DNA of 64,000 nucleotides from Brachypodium distachyon (lineage: Eukaryota > Streptophyta > Magnoliopsida > Poales > Poaceae), in NCBI RefSeq assembly GCF_000005505.3, contig NC_016131.3, positions 53,429,355 through 53,493,354 on the forward strand, written 5' to 3'. This document shows positions 1-10,429 of the stretch, one piece after another. A program made the translations under genes and the position numbers. The notes below the pieces were generated by a model. That model worked only from the letters and a program-made list of their open reading frames with translations, made no database searches and had not been told where the DNA came from. Numbering within the stretch: the first letter of the stretch is position 1; each line of letters starts with the position of its first letter.

Positions 1-199
1 AGGGGTCAGTTTCGTTCCTCTTTTCGACAGTAGGAAAACTTAAATACATCTCATAGTTTTTCTCAAAAGACCGATCAAATCGTAGTCGCATACACACTTA
101 CCCAGCGCCAACACAAAAGGCCAAATTACTAGATTGCCCCATTGTCTATAAAATCATATAAGAGAAGATCGGTACAAATGTTAATTGTCTACAAAATCA

Positions 200-317
200 T
201 ACTCTCTCCGTATCATATTAAATGCCGAAATATAATATGTATCTAGAGTATTTCAGTATATAGATACGTTCATATTTTAACGAACTTAGAGTCGCTTAAC
301 GTGGGACCGAGGGAGTA
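200..317. mobile_element. Stowaway-type MITE
   Basis: The ends read TACTCTCTCCG and CCGAGGGAGTA, inverted and flanked by TA. The interior has the 'aaatataatatgtatctaga' type core shared with the copies near 7,585, 25,137 and 61,541. About 118 bp, non-coding. This is a typical Tc1/mariner-derived MITE of grasses. Confidence 0.75.
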
Positions 318-725
318 GGAAGGACAGAGCTATAGGGCCTGCCGGGCATGCACGCATGCATGACTCTAGCCTGGACGAGGGTTGAAACAGTTCAATCAGT
401 CGCAACATGTGATTAGGAGATACATGCACTTTCGTGGATGTGTCTACGATCGATGTGTGGTTTCTCAAAATGTAAAAATCTAAAGGCCTTATCGTAGAAA
501 TCACTCAGTCACGGTCTGCAAGGTTTGGTTCACTGCACACTTGTGCCGCACATGGGCTGACCCACGCAAGAAAGCCAGGCATAATAATAAATAAAAAAGG
601 AGTTGGGGAATGAGTAGAAGGCGTAGATGCTTGGTCCCCGACCATGCGTGATTCTCCGTGGACGAGTCCAAATTTAGCGAATACGCATGCACTGCACCAC
701 GTGTCCCAAATTTGGTGGCCCAAAA
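318..725. other. Intergenic, no gene seen
   Basis: No plausible coding region. Around 345-362 there is a run of overlapping palindromes (GCATGCACGCATGCATG), resembling RY/Sph elements, with no gene beside it to interpret them. Confidence 0.5.
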
Positions 726-920
726 CTGCCGGCAAAGATGGACGTATGGTGGCAATTTAGTTGCCGGTGAAGGTTACCTGCCGGTAAAAATTTAGGACAG
801 CAATGTATCTGCCGGCAAAAGTTGGGAAACGCAGGCAGGCATCTGCCGGCAAAAGTCGGAAATTTTAAAGGCAGTTTAGCTGCCGGGAAAGATATTTGGT
901 GGCACCTTTACTGCCGGCAC
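726..920. repeat. Left subterminal repeat block (TGCCGGCAAA)
   Basis: About seven copies or near-copies of CTGCCGGCAAAA occur at roughly 726, 763, 778, 808, 841, 879 and 910, nearly all in the same orientation and spaced about 15-40 bp. They match the block at 4,877-5,192 and are probable transposase-binding repeats of the CACTA element. Confidence 0.7.
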
Positions 921-1019
921 ATGTACATGAGGAGAAGCGAAATATATATGGCGCGGCCGCGCAGGAAAACCCAACGAGCTGGCGGCAACTTCACGCGCGC
1001 AAGGAAAATAAGTTTCCCC

Positions 1020-1500
1020 GCGGATGCCTTTTTCTCCCTCCCCATCGCGCAGATCCACCTCCGCCGCCGCTACACTCCGTCGCCGCTCCCCCTAGCCGCA
1101 GCCACCCGCCGCTCCTCTCCCTCGACCCGCCGTGCCTCCCTCCACCCACCGCGCCTCCCTTCCTGCGCGCCTCCCTCCACCCGCGAGGCGCGCCTCCTCC
1201 ACCCGCCCGACACCGCCTTCACCCGCGCGCGCCTCAGCCTCCCTCCCTGGCTCGCTCCACCCGCACGCCTCCCTCCCTGCCTCCCTCCACCCGCGCGCCT
1301 CCCTCCCTGCCTCCCTCCACCCGCCCGCCTTCCTCCATCCGCGCGCCACCTCCCTCCACCCGCCCACCGCCGCCTCCCTCCACCCGCCGCTCGGTCCTCC
1401 TGGACTCCTCCGCCCCTTGCAACGAGCAGTACAGGCAGCCACGGGCAGCACAAGAAGGTCAGCACACATCTCCGCCCCTCCTCCGCCCCTTGCAACGCTC
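1020..1500. repeat. GC-rich, pyrimidine-rich low-complexity tract
   Basis: The tract consists of imperfect tandem units such as CTCCCTCCACCCGCGCGCC and CTCCCTCCCTGC. Every frame stays open because of composition, giving proline- or glycine/arginine-rich nonsense. It lies upstream of the Tnp1-like gene and is most likely its 5' leader or promoter region. Not coding in my view. Confidence 0.6.
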
Positions 1501-1981
1501 GTCCAGGTCAGTACACATCTCTTTGTTTTTCTTCTGACTCCCCCTATAGCTGCGGTTTGGCTGATTAGGGATGAGATTCTTGGCTTGGAAAATGCCCTAA
1601 CAAGATAGGTTAACGTTTTGGCCTCTGCCAGGCTACATGGTGTTCTTGTATTATGCTAGTGAAAGTACAGTTTTTTGTTTCCTTTTACCTCCCTTTGTAA
1701 CTGTTGTTCCTGAAACTAAATGCCATCGCAGTGTTCCTGCATGTTCAGTCAAAAAATGTATGGAACATTTTGTTTTGTGTTCTTAGTAAAACTCATCAGT
1801 TTTGTTTATCAGAAATATAAGCCATACATTTTGCATTATAGGGTTGCATTTGTGATTTACCTAGCAGTGTAATAGACTCTTTGTTTATCCCGCTTGTTTT
1901 GTGTTGTTACTAAAGTAATCTGTCCGGCCATTGTTTTCATTGTTGTTAACTAATTTTGTGCACTTTCAGGAGCAGTACAAG

Positions 1982-2058
1982 CTAGGTTTGGGTGCTAAGG
2001 TGGAAGCAACAAAGATTGTACTAGGTTTGGGTGCTAAGGTGGAAGCAACAAAGAAGGG
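1982..2058 (+). repeat. 39-bp tandem duplication
   Basis: Two adjacent copies beginning CTAGGTTTGGGTGCTAAGG start at 1,982 and 2,021, so the period is 39 bp (13 codons). The copies are nearly identical, implying a recent duplication inside the CACTA element's 5' part. Confidence 0.85.
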
Positions 2059-2436
2059 ATACCCGTGCTATTGTTTTATCATGTAAGCATCATTGTTCTC
2101 ACACTTTTTTCATTTGTATGATGAGCTGCCAGCCTGCTAGGGTCAACTTAAGTATGCAATGAATTGTTGGGTCCTGGGTGGTTTTATATTTCCTTTCAAT
2201 TGCATAATGCATCCAGGTTATACATTGCAGTAGTCTGAATAATCCTTGTTTGTGCATGTTTTCAGACACAGACGAAGTGTGCATTGCGACCCTTAGGAGA
2301 GGATACTGCACCTAGCTTCTACCAATGATTAGAGGTATATGTTCAACCCCTCTTTGTCATGCATCTACCTTTGCTCATGTGAATGGTGATATTTGTTGCT
2401 TATGGGTTGCTGAATCGTGAATGCATAATAGATAAA

Positions 2437-2661
2437 ATGGACAAGAGCTGGATGGATGAGGGTACACACAAAAAAAATATTCCGATGGAGTAGACGGGTT
2501 TTTAGAGTTTGCTTTTACACATTCAACAAGAGGAACCACGATATTATGTCCTTGTAGGAAATGTTTTAACCTTTCTTGACATGAGGCTGCTATTGTTCGT
2601 GAGCATTTAATTTGCTATGGGTTTGTGAAGGGATATATAGTTTGGGAATACAAACCATATG
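2437..2661 (+). pseudogene. Transposase-associated domain relic (CACTA)
   Basis: From the ATG at 2,437 the reading begins MDKSWMDEG, the usual start of the plant transposase-associated domain at the N-terminus of CACTA transposases. After a frame change the text continues with the domain's core (DGFLEFAF, ILCPCRKC, REHLICYGF, YIVWEY), including the CxxC pair. The first frame stops after about 18 codons and at least two frame changes are needed, so this piece is broken. It lies just upstream of the intact Tnp1-like gene and could be its decayed 5' coding part. Confidence 0.7.
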
Positions 2662-2738
2662 CAGCAGCAATACTTACATCTCGTATTCATATAAATCTTG
2701 TTTCCTTTTTATGTATGCTTATTTAGGGAGATATAGAG

Positions 2739-4049
2739 ATGGCAATTGATACAAATCCAGAACTATTAGAGAAAACAATTGAGCAAGGTGACATTCTGTC
2801 ACATGTGCTGGGCAGAGAGAAAAATGGCTATGTTCGCTGCATCGGTATAGGCCCGAGTCCTGCAGATCTTCGCATACCTGGAGGTCAAAAGCTTAAATCT
2901 ACCAAGATGCAATCGGCCGAGGAAGAGACCAAACAAGCTTGGCGTGCTAATGAAGCTCTAAAGGAGCAAGTTGATGATATTCAACACGGTACACAGCTTC
3001 GGATTGATGCCCTTACGGAAGAACTTAGCCAACTCAAGAATTTGATTGTTGGAAATCTTACTTCACAGGTTGATTGCGCATCTACAGTTATTCTCTGAAA
3101 ATATTTATCAATATCATTTGCTACTGCACAATAATAAATCTAGATTGTCTATTTCAGGTTATTCCAACTGAACGTGCTGATAGTGTTGGTGAGTCTGTTG
3201 CTGTGAAAGAACACATTGTTTACAATGTTGAACAAGAGGAACAGATCCAGCGAGAGATGATGGAAGCACAGGAAGTATTTGAAAAGAAGAAAGCTGATCT
3301 TTTGAAGAGAAAGAAAGAAGCAGCCATTCGTGAGCAGAAGGAAGCTGATCAACTCCAGCAGAAAAAGAAGCAGGAACTAGAGTGTTTGGAGAAGAAAGAG
3401 GCTGCATTGAAGCAGAACAAGGAAGCAGCAGCCCTTCAGCAGAAAAAGAAGCAGGAATTAGAGCTATTAGAGAATAGAGAAGCCGCATTGAAGCAGAACA
3501 AGGCAGCAGCAGCCCACCAGCAGAAAAAGAAGAACCCAACTGTTGTTACACAACGAAATTATCTGGTATGGTGATGCTGCAAACCTCTTCGCTTTCTTAA
3601 CCTCACATGTGTATGAATATTAGTATCTTAATTTCTGTTTTCATTTTCTCCAGCAAGGAAAAGATGTGATCTTGTACAATGTTTATCAAAACCATGCTAC
3701 TGCTGTTGCAAAAGCTACGGTTCTATCAACTGATAGAAAGAAAGTGGTAGGGGGTAGGGAACTGGGTGCTGAATGCTGTGAAGTTGTCATCAATTATATT
3801 ATCAAAAAGGATGCTATCCTGCCTCATGCGATTGGGAAGTTAACTATCATGGGGCAAGCTCAAGGGCGATCTATCACTTGGTTGTATAAACATGTAGGTT
3901 GAATCCTTCTGAAGCAATATATCTTTCCATCTTGAGTATGTCTTAACTATTTAAACATAGTAATGTGTCTTGTGTTATCTGTATACATGTAGATGGAGGT
4001 GGACCCAAGGTCCATGGGAAAGCCAACAACACCGCCTGAAGGAGCCTGA
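2739..4049 (+). CDS. Tnp1/En/Spm-like transposon protein, 4 exons, intact
   Basis: Exons 2739-3068, 3158-3565, 3654-3893 and 3993-4049 are joined by three GT-AG introns (about 90-100 bp each), all in phase 0, and give 344 codons without a stop. Residues 1-110 carry the GREKNGYVRCIGIGPSP block and a following coiled coil typical of plant Ptta/En/Spm proteins. Exon 2 is a long Lys/Glu/Gln-rich coiled coil with an internally repeated unit (QQKKKQELE..EAALKQNK). Exon 3 carries the Tnp1/En/Spm domain (GKDVILYN, AKATVLSTD, VVGGRELG, AQGRSITWLYKHV). Such proteins are thought to bind subterminal repeats in CACTA transposition; that role is family knowledge. Upstream exons are possible, because the N-terminal domain relic at 2,437 belongs to the same kind of protein. 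An open spliced frame suggests recent activity or a young copy. Confidence 0.75.
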
Positions 4050-4443
4050 ACCCCCAACTGTTTTATCTACTTTCTGTTGTTTTTTGGTGTGAATTGGTTG
4101 GAGGAATAATCACTGTCTGTTCAGAAACGGTCCGATGTGGGCATTGACAGAAACATCCTCTCTTTTTTTCCAAACCGAGGCAAAAGAGAAAGATCCCTCG
4201 AGCCTCTGTCAGTTCGTCAATGTGTGAAATTTTGAGGTGTGAGTCATGTTTTAGTCACGTACAGACAACTAGCAGATGTTTTCTAATGTGGGGGCGTGTC
4301 AGGCCAAAAAAAAAATGCAGCACATGAGCACCGAAACTTCTATATGTAGTCGGTTTTCAAGCACTTTGTTATAATTATGTTGCATTTTAGCATTTGCGAT
4401 CCTAATAACCCTAAATCATAACATACCTATGTTATGCTTGCAG

Positions 4444-4530
4444 GACGTGGACATCATGTGGTTCCGCAACCCGTTCGAGCGGATGTCGGTGGTGGCGCAC
4501 ATTCTGGATGACGTCTACATGTGTGAATGG
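4444..4530 (+). pseudogene. Captured exon fragment, nucleotide-diphospho-sugar transferase (DUF271) family
   Basis: Directly after a good acceptor (…TTATGCTTGCAG) the frame reads DVDIMWFRNPFERMSVVAH, matching the D-x-D, WFRNPF core of the plant nucleotide-diphospho-sugar transferase family (At4g15970-like). The similarity fades after about 20-29 codons and the frame stops at 4,567. The upstream flank looks like the end of an intron, so the piece appears to be genomic DNA of a host gene taken into the CACTA element between its gene and its right repeat block. It cannot encode a working enzyme. Confidence 0.6.
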
Positions 4531-4876
4531 AGTTCGCAAACTCTACAAGTCATCATTTTGGGTTTATAGATGGACTATTAGGCCTTTAGAACATAACCAT
4601 CTATCATTTTGGGTTTCTAGATATACTACATGTGTCTTTTGCACTTCTGGGTATGATGAAGCTACCTGTGATCGAGTGAATGCCTTTTGTATAATATATG
4701 ATGTTCTTCAGAACACAAAATGTTGTGATGTGCATTTGTGTTGATCGGAACTTTGAGATATTTTGTATGTGAGCAAATTTAATGTGTTCTTGTTTGGTTG
4801 TCTGTCAAAGCCTATTTGAATTTCGGATTGTGGAATTGAAACAGCTGTGAATTTCATATTTTTATGCATACTGTGT

Positions 4877-5192
4877 AAACTGCCGGCAAAAGTATGCTCG
4901 GCAATCTGCCTGCCGGGAAAACTGTATATTTCAGTGGCAACCATCTGCCGGCAAAACTATTACCTCCGGCAATCGAACTGCCGGTAAAAATACAAAACAG
5001 CCGGCAGAGAAACTGCCGGCAAAAGTTCAAAACTGCCGGCAAAGGACACTTTTCCCGGCAGAGGAACTGCCGGCAAAAGTCTAACTGCCGGCAAAGACTT
5101 TTGCCGGCAGCGATTGAGGGGGCAGCCCTGCCTGCCGGCAAAACTAGTTTCGGGGCACTCTATCTGCCGGCAAAGGTCACTTTTCCCGGCAG
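4877..5192. repeat. Right subterminal repeat block (TGCCGGCAAA)
   Basis: About fourteen copies or near-copies of CTGCCGGCAAAA lie here, several as head-to-head pairs with the inverse form (CTTTTCCCGGCAG at about 5,047 and 5,177; CTTTTGCCGGCAG at about 5,096). It is denser than the left block and contains both orientations. Confidence 0.75.
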
Positions 5193-5210
5193 TTTGGCTG
5201 TCTCCAAAAC

Positions 5211-6219
5211 CGGAACGTCGTGTATATATGGCTGCTGGCCGGTACTGCGATGCGTACGTATGGGCTGGGTTTTGGAAAGTTCCCCTGCTTCCACGTGGCT
5301 CGATCTCCTCCCGTATATTCCGTGCCGCTACGACGATCATTGTGCCGGTCCTCTTCCTGGCTAAGCAGCCGGGCTGCTCTATCTCCTCGGTGGAAACCGT
5401 CCTATTTGCTTTCTCATTTTCAAGTGACCAACAGGCAGATTCTAATCCTTTTTGCAACAAATGTTGCAGAGTTATTTACTTTGCTTTTTAACTTACTCCC
5501 AGACAATATATTTGTGAATTATAGTTAAATGTGATTGAAAATAATAATAATTAAAGCACACGTATGGGTGGGAGCGTCTGCATGGCTATTTGAAAATGCA
5601 GAAAAACTTTATTTTTAACAGATCTAGAGTTGTTCATTTTTTACATGTTATCTACATGGTCACTGCTTTAGCATTACTAGCTGGAGACGGCTGCACGGGA
5701 TATCTTCAACTATCCCATGTATGTACAACTCAATCCACTTGCAGTACATTTAGTCTATTGATCTTATCGAATATCAAAATTTCCTATGAAATTAGGTACA
5801 CTCGTGCAACCTTTTCTTTATTTACAAACGGAACTGGTAGAAGAATCACCGATTGCGCAATCAGAAAATGTCGATGAACTAAGGAAGCCCTGCCTACGAG
5901 AACGAGACCATCATCTTCCAAAAGTATACACATGATAGTATGTTTTTATTTTTATTTTCTGTCTTGAATTACACTTTTTACCCATCTAAAAATGTTTGTG
6001 ACATACTATTTAGCAAAATAAATAAATCATTTTACCGTATTATTGTAAAATGATACCGTTATTATCCAACTTAAAATTTCCGGCGATCCCGACAGTGTGG
6101 CCCCATATGCCATTACAAAAACAATACAATGTGTATAGATTTTTCTCATTTTGTTCCACAATACACCTCATTTCTCTTTTGGTACCCGCACCCGGCCAAT
6201 AACAACTCACATCCATTTA
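5211..6219. other. AT-rich intergenic, no gene seen
   Basis: 5,211-5,400 is moderately GC-rich and may be the outer end of the CACTA element. 5,500-6,219 is AT-rich with no coding signal. A short match ATATGCCATTACAAAAAC at about 6,108-6,125 repeats text from the MULE-MITE arm that starts at 6,229, perhaps a relic of another copy. Confidence 0.4.
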
Positions 6220-6228
6220 TTATTATTA

Positions 6229-6803
6229 GGGTTAATTGGATTTATGCCACTCTCTATTTCACCGGTTGGAGATATGCCATTACAAAAACTTGACTCGGAG
6301 AAATGCCACTCTAACTTTCTTATACCTCTATCAATGTCATTCTGTTCACTTAAGACCAATAAGTGTTCATAAAACACATGTATTTCAGCGTGTACAACAG
6401 TATTTACCATAATACCCCTATTTATAATGTTCAGCAGTACGTTCAAGTCTTCCGGGCGCCATAAAGGTTAAAATAAAAATCAAATTTGGCCCAAAATTCA
6501 ATCTTCTAAGAAAAATCTATAAAAATTACAGAAAATAAAAACAGTAATATGATTCCACCGTTGGGTACAGGATATGAGGAACGCGTGGGGAATAAGAGGA
6601 ATAAAACTGTTTGACTTGAGATGGGAAAAAATTGTTCGTATAAGCTATGTCTATACGTATTTAGACAGTATACGTGCTGGTATTGGACAAAATGGCATGA
6701 ATGGAGGTATAAAAAAGTTAGAGTGGCATTTTTCCAAGTCAAGTTTTTGTAATGGCATATCTCCAACCGGTGGAAATTATAATGGCATAGATCCAATTAA
6801 CCC
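6229..6803. mobile_element. Mutator-type MITE with long TIRs and 9-bp TSD
   Basis: The element starts GGGTTAATTGGAT and ends with the inverse, ATCCAATTAACCC. Arms of about 115-120 bp (6,229-6,350 and 6,688-6,803) are clearly inverted copies, sharing ACCGGTTGGAGATATGCC, AAAAACTTGAC and AATGCCACTCTAAC. It is flanked by the direct repeat TTATTATTA at 6,220-6,228 and 6,804-6,812, the 9-bp TSD expected of MULEs. There is no transposase. Short open frames in the arms are translations of the TIRs. Confidence 0.85.
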
Positions 6804-6812
6804 TTATTATTA

Positions 6813-7584
6813 ACCCAATATGAGATGTCAGGCACTAGAAAGAGCTGTCTTGATACAAGTGCACAAATCTACGTGAGATGTATTTTGAAATGAAGTGAGT
6901 AACATATAAGGCCACTCTGGCCGATAAAAAGAAATCCCAAAATTGTTTTGTCTGCTCTGAACAGACGGTTCAGATGATTGTTGTTTTTCAGGAACCTTGA
7001 GCATGCATGCTTAATTGATTTGTCTGTTTTGAAAAATTGGTCTAGCTAGCTAAGCTTGTAGAGAACTGAGCCGTCACGAGTACATGAATCATTATGCAAG
7101 GAACAAATCAAGCTGATTAAAACGAATGCTAGTCTGTACCATACTATACAGAGTTTCGATCTCTAGGCAGGTTTCTCACGAACATATCGAAATTAGTGCA
7201 CGTGTTTCAGTTGCTTTCCATGTTTTAATTGCAGGTAGCTATAGGAACCATGAGCATCAAGAGCTTCTCCTCGTGGCCACATGATTCAGTTGATGGGACA
7301 GAAGTGGACTGGAGTGACATGCATGCTTTTTTCGTTGATAAATAACGACCACGCACATCTTCCAGTACATGCATCGTCGATTGATATCGTCTTGCAGCCT
7401 CCTGGACTTCGGGCCTATTCGGTTCAAATGATATAAAACATAAAAATAAACGGAACCAGAAGAATAAAAAAGAAACACAACTGCCAAACCGAGGAATCGA
7501 AAACGGAGGTAAACAGAGAAACGTGCGTAAGGGAGGAAGAAGTTTCAGCTTTATGCATTTTTTATTTGGCTATTAAACACCTGC
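6813..7584. other. Intergenic, no gene seen
   Basis: No credible exon or repeat recognised; unremarkable mid-AT sequence between the MULE-MITE and a Stowaway MITE. Confidence 0.4.
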
Positions 7585-7697
7585 CCCTCCGTCTCATAAT
7601 TCTTGTCGAAATATAACATGTATTTAGACATTTTTTCAAAAATAGATACATTCAATTTTTAGCAAATTTGAGCCAAGAATTATGAAACGAAGAGAGT
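7585..7697. mobile_element. Stowaway-type MITE
   Basis: CCCTCCGTCTCATAATTCTTG at the left end is mirrored by CAAGAATTATGAAACGAAGAGAG at the right, with the shared core AACATGTATTTAGACA. Same family as the copies at 25,137 and 61,541, with eroded termini. Confidence 0.75.
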
Positions 7698-8450
7698 TTT
7701 TTCAAAAAGGAGGTTCAACCTCCATCAAAATGATGCACACAGCCATATTTTATTAATTTATTAACAAGCCTGACAAAATAAATACATCGATTAAACAATT
7801 CAAAACCACCAATCTATGCCTACAAACCTAATGAAGGGGTGACTATCAGATCCGCATGCCCTAATCGCAAACCACCGCCGAACATCCAAATCCGGAGCCG
7901 CACTGCACAACCGGTCAAGCAAATCCATAACGTGTGCCGTCTACTCACGCTACGGAAACAGCCCCCACCTTCTTCCACGAACTATCTTCAGGACTGGGAT
8001 CGAAGCATTGCAACATGTGAAGCCTGCAATGACGAGCAGGACCAGACCCCTCAAGCCAGCACGTGTTCCAAAACGATGCCCAAGAGGGAAAATGACACCA
8101 AGAATGTCGTCATCGTCCGATCCGGGAGACCCAAATTTAGGGTTTCCCCCGGAACATCTAAGCGGGAGGTAGGAGCAGCAACGACACCTTCAACAAGGTA
8201 ACGATGCTCGCGGGCGCCGCCATTGTCAGCTCCGATCGAATCGGAGCCTCGCCTCCAAGATCCGTCGCGAGGACCAAAGAGGAACGGGAGGACGCGCCAC
8301 CGGAGGCCGGGCCGCGCCACCCGATGCCGACTTAGAAATCTCGCCGGGATCCGTCCGCCGCAGCTCCAGAGGAGCCAAGCCGCAGGAGAGGGAGCCGCAA
8401 CCACGCGCCCACAGCACAACCGCCAAGGAACATACGCGGAGGGAGTAGTT
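7698..8450 (-). mobile_element. Truncated LINE-like retroposon, 3' part
   Basis: Read on the minus strand, the segment ends with ATATGGCTGTGTGCATC, a GATG-containing tail and then TCCTTTTTGAAAAAA. This is the typical 3' end of grass non-LTR elements, preceded by a GC-rich segment without a usable reading frame. The 5' part is missing or decayed. A second short copy of the same tail lies at 8,896-8,960. No reverse transcriptase is visible, so this is either a 5'-truncated LINE or a non-autonomous derivative. Confidence 0.45.
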
Positions 8451-8895
8451 TTTATTCGTAGATGATTGATCTTCCTCGGGCATACGCGGAACATGAGGTC
8501 GGACTCGACTTTTCATTTACTGTGGATCCAAGGGGCCGGAACAATATTCCAGAGGAAACTGTGGCTGCATTTCGTGTGATCCGAACGACCCCTTTTCAGA
8601 AATTACTCCGGAACACCATTTCCTCTAGATTTCCTGTGAAAAGCCTTTGAACCGAGTAGGCCCCTAAGATGAAAAGGCCGATCGTTTTTTGTCGATGCTC
8701 CTCCTGTTGATCGATCTGTCGGTTGCTTAATCTTTCTTCTTAGATTTCACGATCTGATATATATCTCTAATCTAAGATCATTTTCATGATTTCCCGAAGT
8801 TTTGAACCTATGAAAGTCCTGAAACCTAGAGGAATCATGTTGAACCCTTCAATACTGAATAGGCTGTCAAACTTTCAATCTTCATACACAATTTT

Positions 8896-8960
8896 TATTT
8901 TCAAAAGGAGGAAGTACCCTGGCCCGGTCTCTGCATCGAATGATGCACACATCCATTCTT
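8896..8960 (-). mobile_element. Second, very short LINE-like tail
   Basis: Minus-strand text GATGTGTGCATCATTCGATG, then GCAGAGACCGGG and CTTCCTCCTTTTGAAAA, repeats the tail seen at 7,698-7,760. It is probably a severely 5'-truncated insertion. Confidence 0.4.
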
Positions 8961-9074
8961 CTTCTTCATATGCAATATTGGTCACAAATGCATCAAATTT
9001 TTCTCATACTTGGACAAACAAATATCATATACATGGTTGAAGCCATTCTTGACACATTCTTTAGAAAGTAAATA

Positions 9075-9182
9075 GTACTCTCTCCCATTCATAGTAAGTG
9101 TCGCTGATTTAGTACATATTAAAGTTATACTAATTACTAAAGCAGCGACACTTATGAAAAACAATATGGATCAAAGGGAGTG
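9075..9182. mobile_element. Stowaway-type MITE, second family
   Basis: Starts TACTCTCTCCCATTCATA and ends GATCAAAGGGAGT. The inner arms AGTGTCGCTG.TTTAGTA and TACTAAAGCAGCGACACT are inverted copies. About 105 bp. Confidence 0.75.
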
Positions 9183-9229
9183 GAGCAGCATTTTTTCGTA
9201 CGTTTGGCAAAATAATAATAATATATTTT

Positions 9230-9320
9230 ACTTTTTTTTACGAAACAGCGGTATTTATTGTCAAGAGAGTACAAAAAATTGGGGAAAATTGGGGGGGGGG
9301 GGGGGGGGCGGGGAGGGGAT
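9230..9320 (-). mobile_element. LINE-like tail plus 18-nt poly-G run
   Basis: On the minus strand TGTACTCTCTTGACAATAA and ATACCGCTGTTTCGTAAAAA form a retroposon-like 3' end with a short A tail at about 9,233. It is preceded by an 18-nt run of C (G on the plus strand, 9,291-9,308). Upstream retroposon sequence may extend to about 9,360. Confidence 0.4.
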
Positions 9321-9360
9321 TTGATTAGAAGGACTAAAAACAAGCCTCGGCCCACGCACG

Positions 9361-10420
9361 ATCCAAAACAGTAGCTTCAACCACAAATGTGTGATTTTGG
9401 CACAGATCACAGATTAACCTATTTTGATGATACTTTACATGTATGTAATATTCAGTACCTTTTGAAACATAGAAATAACATTTTATTTTATTTTAAATTT
9501 TGGACTTCGTGGATCTAGCCTAACCTCCAAAAAGGAGTTTCAGCATTCTTTCTGACAAATTTTCACCGCGACCTGTACAAAAACAAGACCTGGCCTTTTT
9601 TGCTCTTTGGCTTACGGTTTGAAAAAAGTTCTCGTATCCACCTTGAAAAGTTCCCGGATACGCCAAGGTAGGCATAAAGTATAGACAAATGATGCATGGG
9701 AACGTACTACGGTAGGCACTCCCCTAAATAGCTCTAATTTTGTCCATGTCTAACATTGATCACCTATACTTTGAAAGCCAACAGAATAAAACAATACCTT
9801 ATTACAGTCCGCGACAAGGAAGGGAACTTGGTCTAACACGAAGGAATCTGGTCTGGCACCAACTTTGTGACACTGCTAGCTAATTTCTTATACCATTGCG
9901 CTATAGCTAGCCAACTCTTACTTGAACTAACTTTACCTAAGTGACACGCACAAAATGGTTTGTCTAGATGAGTTCCAGCTTTTCGCAGTGACATATGGCA
10001 CATTGGCACCTGATAAAAATAAGGGCCATTTCCTATATCCCTGGAGCCAGACATTATAATTTCTGCAACTAACATCTCATAAAATTAGAACTCATCGCAA
10101 ATCAACAATCGCAGACTGACTTTACTAAAGCATAAGTTTTAACAGCAGCTTTGTTCGTACGTACGTGGTGAAAAGTTAGGAGCAATTCACTCGGGTTAAT
10201 CGCCATTCCATTCGCCACGTAGACAAGTTTGATTAATTAATCTCCTTCATCGCCCATAGTGCATCACGCATGCCAGCTAATTAATATACAAATTTGTGGT
10301 GACAAAAGCTTCGATCTTGATGAGGCCATGGGAATCAGACCGTTGAAAGTTTCGTAGATTCCACTTGTTTCCGATCGAGTAAAGTTTTAGCAACTCGTGT
10401 CTCGGTCGGTCTCTTTGTTC
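9361..10420. other. Intergenic, no gene seen
   Basis: No coding or RNA gene signal recognised. Confidence 0.4.
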
Positions 10421-10429
10421 ATTGCGCCA

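Larger units (their letters stand above)
726..5210 (+). mobile_element. CACTA (En/Spm-like) element, termini unresolved
   Basis: Two blocks of short repeats built on the 8-bp palindrome TGCCGGCA (consensus CTGCCGGCAAAA) bracket an interior holding a transposase-associated domain relic, a spliced Tnp1/En/Spm-type gene and a captured host exon piece. Dense subterminal repeats of this kind are typical of CACTA elements. I could not find matching CACTA...TAGTG termini or a 3-bp TSD, so the limits given are those of the repeat blocks and the true ends lie somewhat outside. Confidence 0.65.

Noticed and set aside
822..1608. Long overlapping open frames of 120-250 codons on both strands
   Set aside because: They come from a CCT/CCG-rich low-complexity tract in which all frames stay open; the proline- or glycine-rich translations have no domain and overlap each other on both strands.
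6207..6813. Two open frames of 79 codons on opposite strands with similar proteins
   Set aside because: The similarity arises because they are translations of the two inverted arms of the MULE-MITE.
7839..8494. Open frames on both strands with Arg/Pro-rich products
   Set aside because: Composition-driven frames in a GC-rich retroposon-like segment; no motif.
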